The notes beneath the pieces were generated by a model. The model worked only from the letters and a program-made list of their open reading frames with translations. It did not search any database and was not told the DNA's origin. A stretch of 6,945 nt of DNA from an uncultured Clostridia bacterium. GTDB lineage: Bacteria; Bacillota; Clostridia; Lachnospirales; Lachnospiraceae. The stretch spans positions 1 to 6,945 of the forward strand of contig CALZBV010000135.1 of NCBI GenBank assembly GCA_945622055.1, given 5' to 3'. This document shows, piece after piece, positions 4,641-6,945 of this stretch. Both the position numbers and the translations under genes were made by a program. The stretch's first letter is position 1, and each line of letters opens with the position of its first letter.

Positions 4641-6945
4641 ATGAAAAACCGGACGGGTGGAACCAAGGTGAAGGACAAAGTCGAGCGAATTGCAAAAGGA
4701 ATATTTGAATATGAGCTGCCAAAGCTGCTGTTATCCGAGGAAACGATTTCTATCAGTGTTTGTGCGGGTGAGACCTTTTGCGGCAAATTTTCCGTATACA
4801 ATCGCGCGCTGACCGAGATGAAGGGAGTGATTTATTCCTCCAGCGAGTTTTTGGTTCCTGTGGAAAAACAGTTTATCGGAAAGGAAAATGAAATCCATTA
4901 TGTGGTTCATGCAGAATATGCGAGAGCAGGCGAGACACATAAGGGAGAAGTCACGGTGGTAAGCGATTGCGGAGAATACCGGCTTCCGTTTACCATTCGT
5001 GTTATGCCGATGAGCTGTGTCTGTTCAGAGGGTGAAATCCGGGACCTTTTTCAATTTGCGGGTCTCGCACAGAGCAACTGGGCAGAGGCGAAAAAGGTCT
5101 TTGGTTTACCGGCCTTTGAAACGACGGTGCTTGCAGACCGTATCGGGGAACAGACACTGTATCGTCAGCTGATTCAGAGTACTTCCATGGATTGTGCAAT
5201 GGAGGAATTTTTGGTCTACAGCAAGAAAAAGTCTCCGGTTCAGATTCGTGCGGATCATTCGGCGCTGATTTTCCGGCCGGGTAACCGTGCGATGCAGGAG
5301 CGGATTACGCTTCGGAAAGAGGGCTGGGGCCATGTAGATATTTCGGTGGAAACAAAGGGAGATTTTTTTATGGTTTCCGCGAAAAAAATAACTGCAGAGA
5401 ATTTTCATGCAGGGCGTTATGTGCTTGAGGTTGCTGTGGATGGAGAAACGCTTGCGGAAGGGAATTATTTCGGGCAGCTTATCCTGAAAACCGCAAGGCA
5501 GCGGATTTGCATTGCTATCAGCTGCGTATGTGAGAAAACCCCGAGAGAAGAGGAAAAAAAGCGGCATCTGTTCCACGAGGCGGAGCTGAAATTATACGAC
5601 CGGTATTTTGATTTCCGAACCGGAAAATGCAAATCTGCAAACTATATCGCGGAGTCGGAGAGCCTGGTTGAACTGCTTCTGGTGCGTAACCAGGAAAGCA
5701 TTTTTCCGGAACCGGTTGCGTATAAAAAAGAAATGCTTTACCGGATGTATCGTGCCTATCTTGCATTAATCGGAGGAAAGCCGAACCGTGCGGAGAGTGA
5801 GATAGCACTGCTTACGGCAGAACGGGAGCAGGGACGTATGGACCCGGAGCTTCTTGGGGCACTTTACTACATAGAAGCAATGCGACAGAAGAGCGCAGAG
5901 GGCGTAAGCTTTTATGCGGAAAAGATTGGGGAGCTTTCCCGGCGTTTTCAGGAGAGCAGCCTGCTGCTTTGGTTCCATCTGTATACCGATAAACGGAAGG
6001 AAAACAGTAAGAGTGCACATCTGGCACAGCTTAAGCAGAGCTTTGCCCTGGGGCAGCGCAGTCCGTTACTTTATTTCGAGGTACTGCTTTTATGGAACGA
6101 GGATCCGTCACTGATTAGGGAGCTTTCGGCGTTTGAACAGCAGGTTCTCTGGTTTGCGCTCCGCAGACGGATTCTGAAGAAGGAAGCGCTTTTACAGTGT
6201 GCGCTTTTAGCACCGCAGACAAAGCAACCCGGAAGGCTTCTGATCCGGTGTTTTGAAAAAGGGTATGAGCAGTTTGGACAGCGGGATGTGCTTCGCGTGC
6301 TTTGCACGCTTTTGATTGCAGACGATGTGCATGAGGAAAAATACCACTGCTATTTTGCAGAGGGCTGTGCGGCACGGATTCGGCTGGAAAAGCTGCAGGA
6401 ATATTACATATATACGTGTGGCTGTTCACTTCAAAAACAGCTGGATCAGTCCGTATTGATGTATTTTATTTACGGAGATGAGTTGAAGGAGCCATACCGG
6501 GCGTTTTTATATGCATATGTGGTGCGCAACAAAAACGATATGGGGTCATTTTACCGGACCTATCTGAAGCGGATTGAGCAGTATGCCGTAGCTTCCATGA
6601 AGGCGGGGAGAATTGACAGGAATCTTGCAATTGTGTATGCGGAGATTTTGCATAATTGTCCGGTAGATGCAGAGCTTGCCCAGACGCTTCCGGGACTTTT
6701 ATTTACCTACTGTATGGAATGCGGAAATCCGGAAATGGTAGCAGTTTCCGTACGGCATAAGGAAGAAGAAAGTGATACGATTGTACCGTTTGAGCAGGGA
6801 GTGGCGTATCTTGGTATTTATACCGAGGATGCGGGGATTCTTCTGCTGGATGCGAAGGGAAACCGCTATCTGCCGGCCGGCAGCCTGCAGATGTATCGTC
6901 TTTTGCATGAGGAGGAGCTTCTGACATGCTGCTATGAGCAGGCAG
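4641..6945 (+). CDS. Large DUF5717-like protein, 3' end outside window
   Basis: An uninterrupted frame of 768 codons runs from ATG 4641 off the right edge. From memory, the N-terminus (KVERIAKGIFEYELPKLLLSEE, then a MKGVIYSS segment, then SDCGEYRLPF) matches the DUF5717 family, large proteins of unknown function in Lachnospiraceae. Residues about 35-125 and 205-297 look like two related beta-sandwich segments, each ending in SCVC. Between them lies a helical part with DLFQFAGLAQSNWAEAKKVF (135-154). Residues about 305-705 are mostly helical with TPR-like spacing of aromatic and Ala/Leu residues. A beta-rich part follows (VAYLGIYTEDAGILLLD, 721-737). I see no signal peptide or membrane helix, so it is probably cytosolic. 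It has 22 cysteines, an unusually high number. Start choice is uncertain: ATG 4641 has a weak AAGG at 4631-4634, whereas in-frame GTG 4668 would give VKDKVERIAKGIFEYE, closer to the N-terminus I remember for the family. The gene lies 20 bases after the membrane protein stop. Confidence 0.8.
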   Translation, partial: MKNRTGGTKVKDKVERIAKGIFEYELPKLLLSEETISISVCAGETFCGKFSVYNRALTEMKGVIYSSSEFLVPVEKQFIGKENEIHYVVHAEYARAGETHKGEVTVVSDCGEYRLPFTIRVMPMSCVCSEGEIRDLFQFAGLAQSNWAEAKKVFGLPAFETTVLADRIGEQTLYRQLIQSTSMDCAMEEFLVYSKKKSPVQIRADHSALIFRPGNRAMQERITLRKEGWGHVDISVETKGDFFMVSAKKITAENFHAGRYVLEVAVDGETLAEGNYFGQLILKTARQRICIAISCVCEKTPREEEKKRHLFHEAELKLYDRYFDFRTGKCKSANYIAESESLVELLLVRNQESIFPEPVAYKKEMLYRMYRAYLALIGGKPNRAESEIALLTAEREQGRMDPELLGALYYIEAMRQKSAEGVSFYAEKIGELSRRFQESSLLLWFHLYTDKRKENSKSAHLAQLKQSFALGQRSPLLYFEVLLLWNEDPSLIRELSAFEQQVLWFALRRRILKKEALLQCALLAPQTKQPGRLLIRCFEKGYEQFGQRDVLRVLCTLLIADDVHEEKYHCYFAEGCAARIRLEKLQEYYIYTCGCSLQKQLDQSVLMYFIYGDELKEPYRAFLYAYVVRNKNDMGSFYRTYLKRIEQYAVASMKAGRIDRNLAIVYAEILHNCPVDAELAQTLPGLLFTYCMECGNPEMVAVSVRHKEEESDTIVPFEQGVAYLGIYTEDAGILLLDAKGNRYLPAGSLQMYRLLHEEELLTCCYEQA

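Noticed and set aside
1..6945. CRISPR arrays, transposons, attachment sites, tRNA or rRNA genes, and signs of recent gene transfer
   Set aside because: I found no spaced direct repeats, no terminal inverted repeats, no transposase or integrase motifs and no RNA gene pattern; the genes share similar base and codon use.

Overview
The window looks like ordinary chromosome from a Firmicute of class Clostridia, most likely a Lachnospiraceae relative. I infer this from strong AGGAGG-type ribosome binding sites, moderate base composition, a Pro/Thr-linker membrane protein of a style common in that family, and a large final protein whose N-terminus resembles the uncharacterised DUF5717 family, which I remember from Lachnospiraceae. 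Every convincing gene is on the + strand. I see no mobile element, CRISPR array, tRNA or rRNA.

Layout. Bases 1-267 are the C-terminal end of a protein that looks like an extracellular substrate-binding protein of an ABC transporter. A 12-bp hairpin (277-304) probably ends that unit. A second unit follows: a membrane histidine kinase built like the C-terminal half of KdpD (367-1464), a KdpE-type response regulator (1477-2178) and pyruvate kinase (2197-3618). These genes are separated by only 12 and 18 bases, with no terminator between them. No kdpFABC, trk or ktr transport gene is present in the window.

A strong sigma-A-type promoter (TTGCGA, 17 bp, TATACT, with an extended -10) at 3646-3674 starts a third unit. 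Its first gene encodes a single-pass membrane protein with a basic cytoplasmic tail, a Pro/Thr/Glu linker and two similar PepSY-like extracytoplasmic modules (3736-4620). After 20 bases comes a long gene that runs off the right edge (4641-6945, at least 768 codons). It encodes a DUF5717-like protein with two beta-sandwich-like segments, a long helical region and many cysteines.

Points of interest. A KdpD/KdpE-like pair sits directly upstream of a pyruvate kinase that carries the glutamate typical of K+-dependent enzymes, so K+ sensing and a K+-requiring glycolytic step may share a transcript. The second is the uncharacterised pair of membrane protein and cysteine-rich DUF5717-like protein under its own promoter. 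Neither amounts to a proven new system. Both rest on reading the sequence and on remembered family features, not on database searches.
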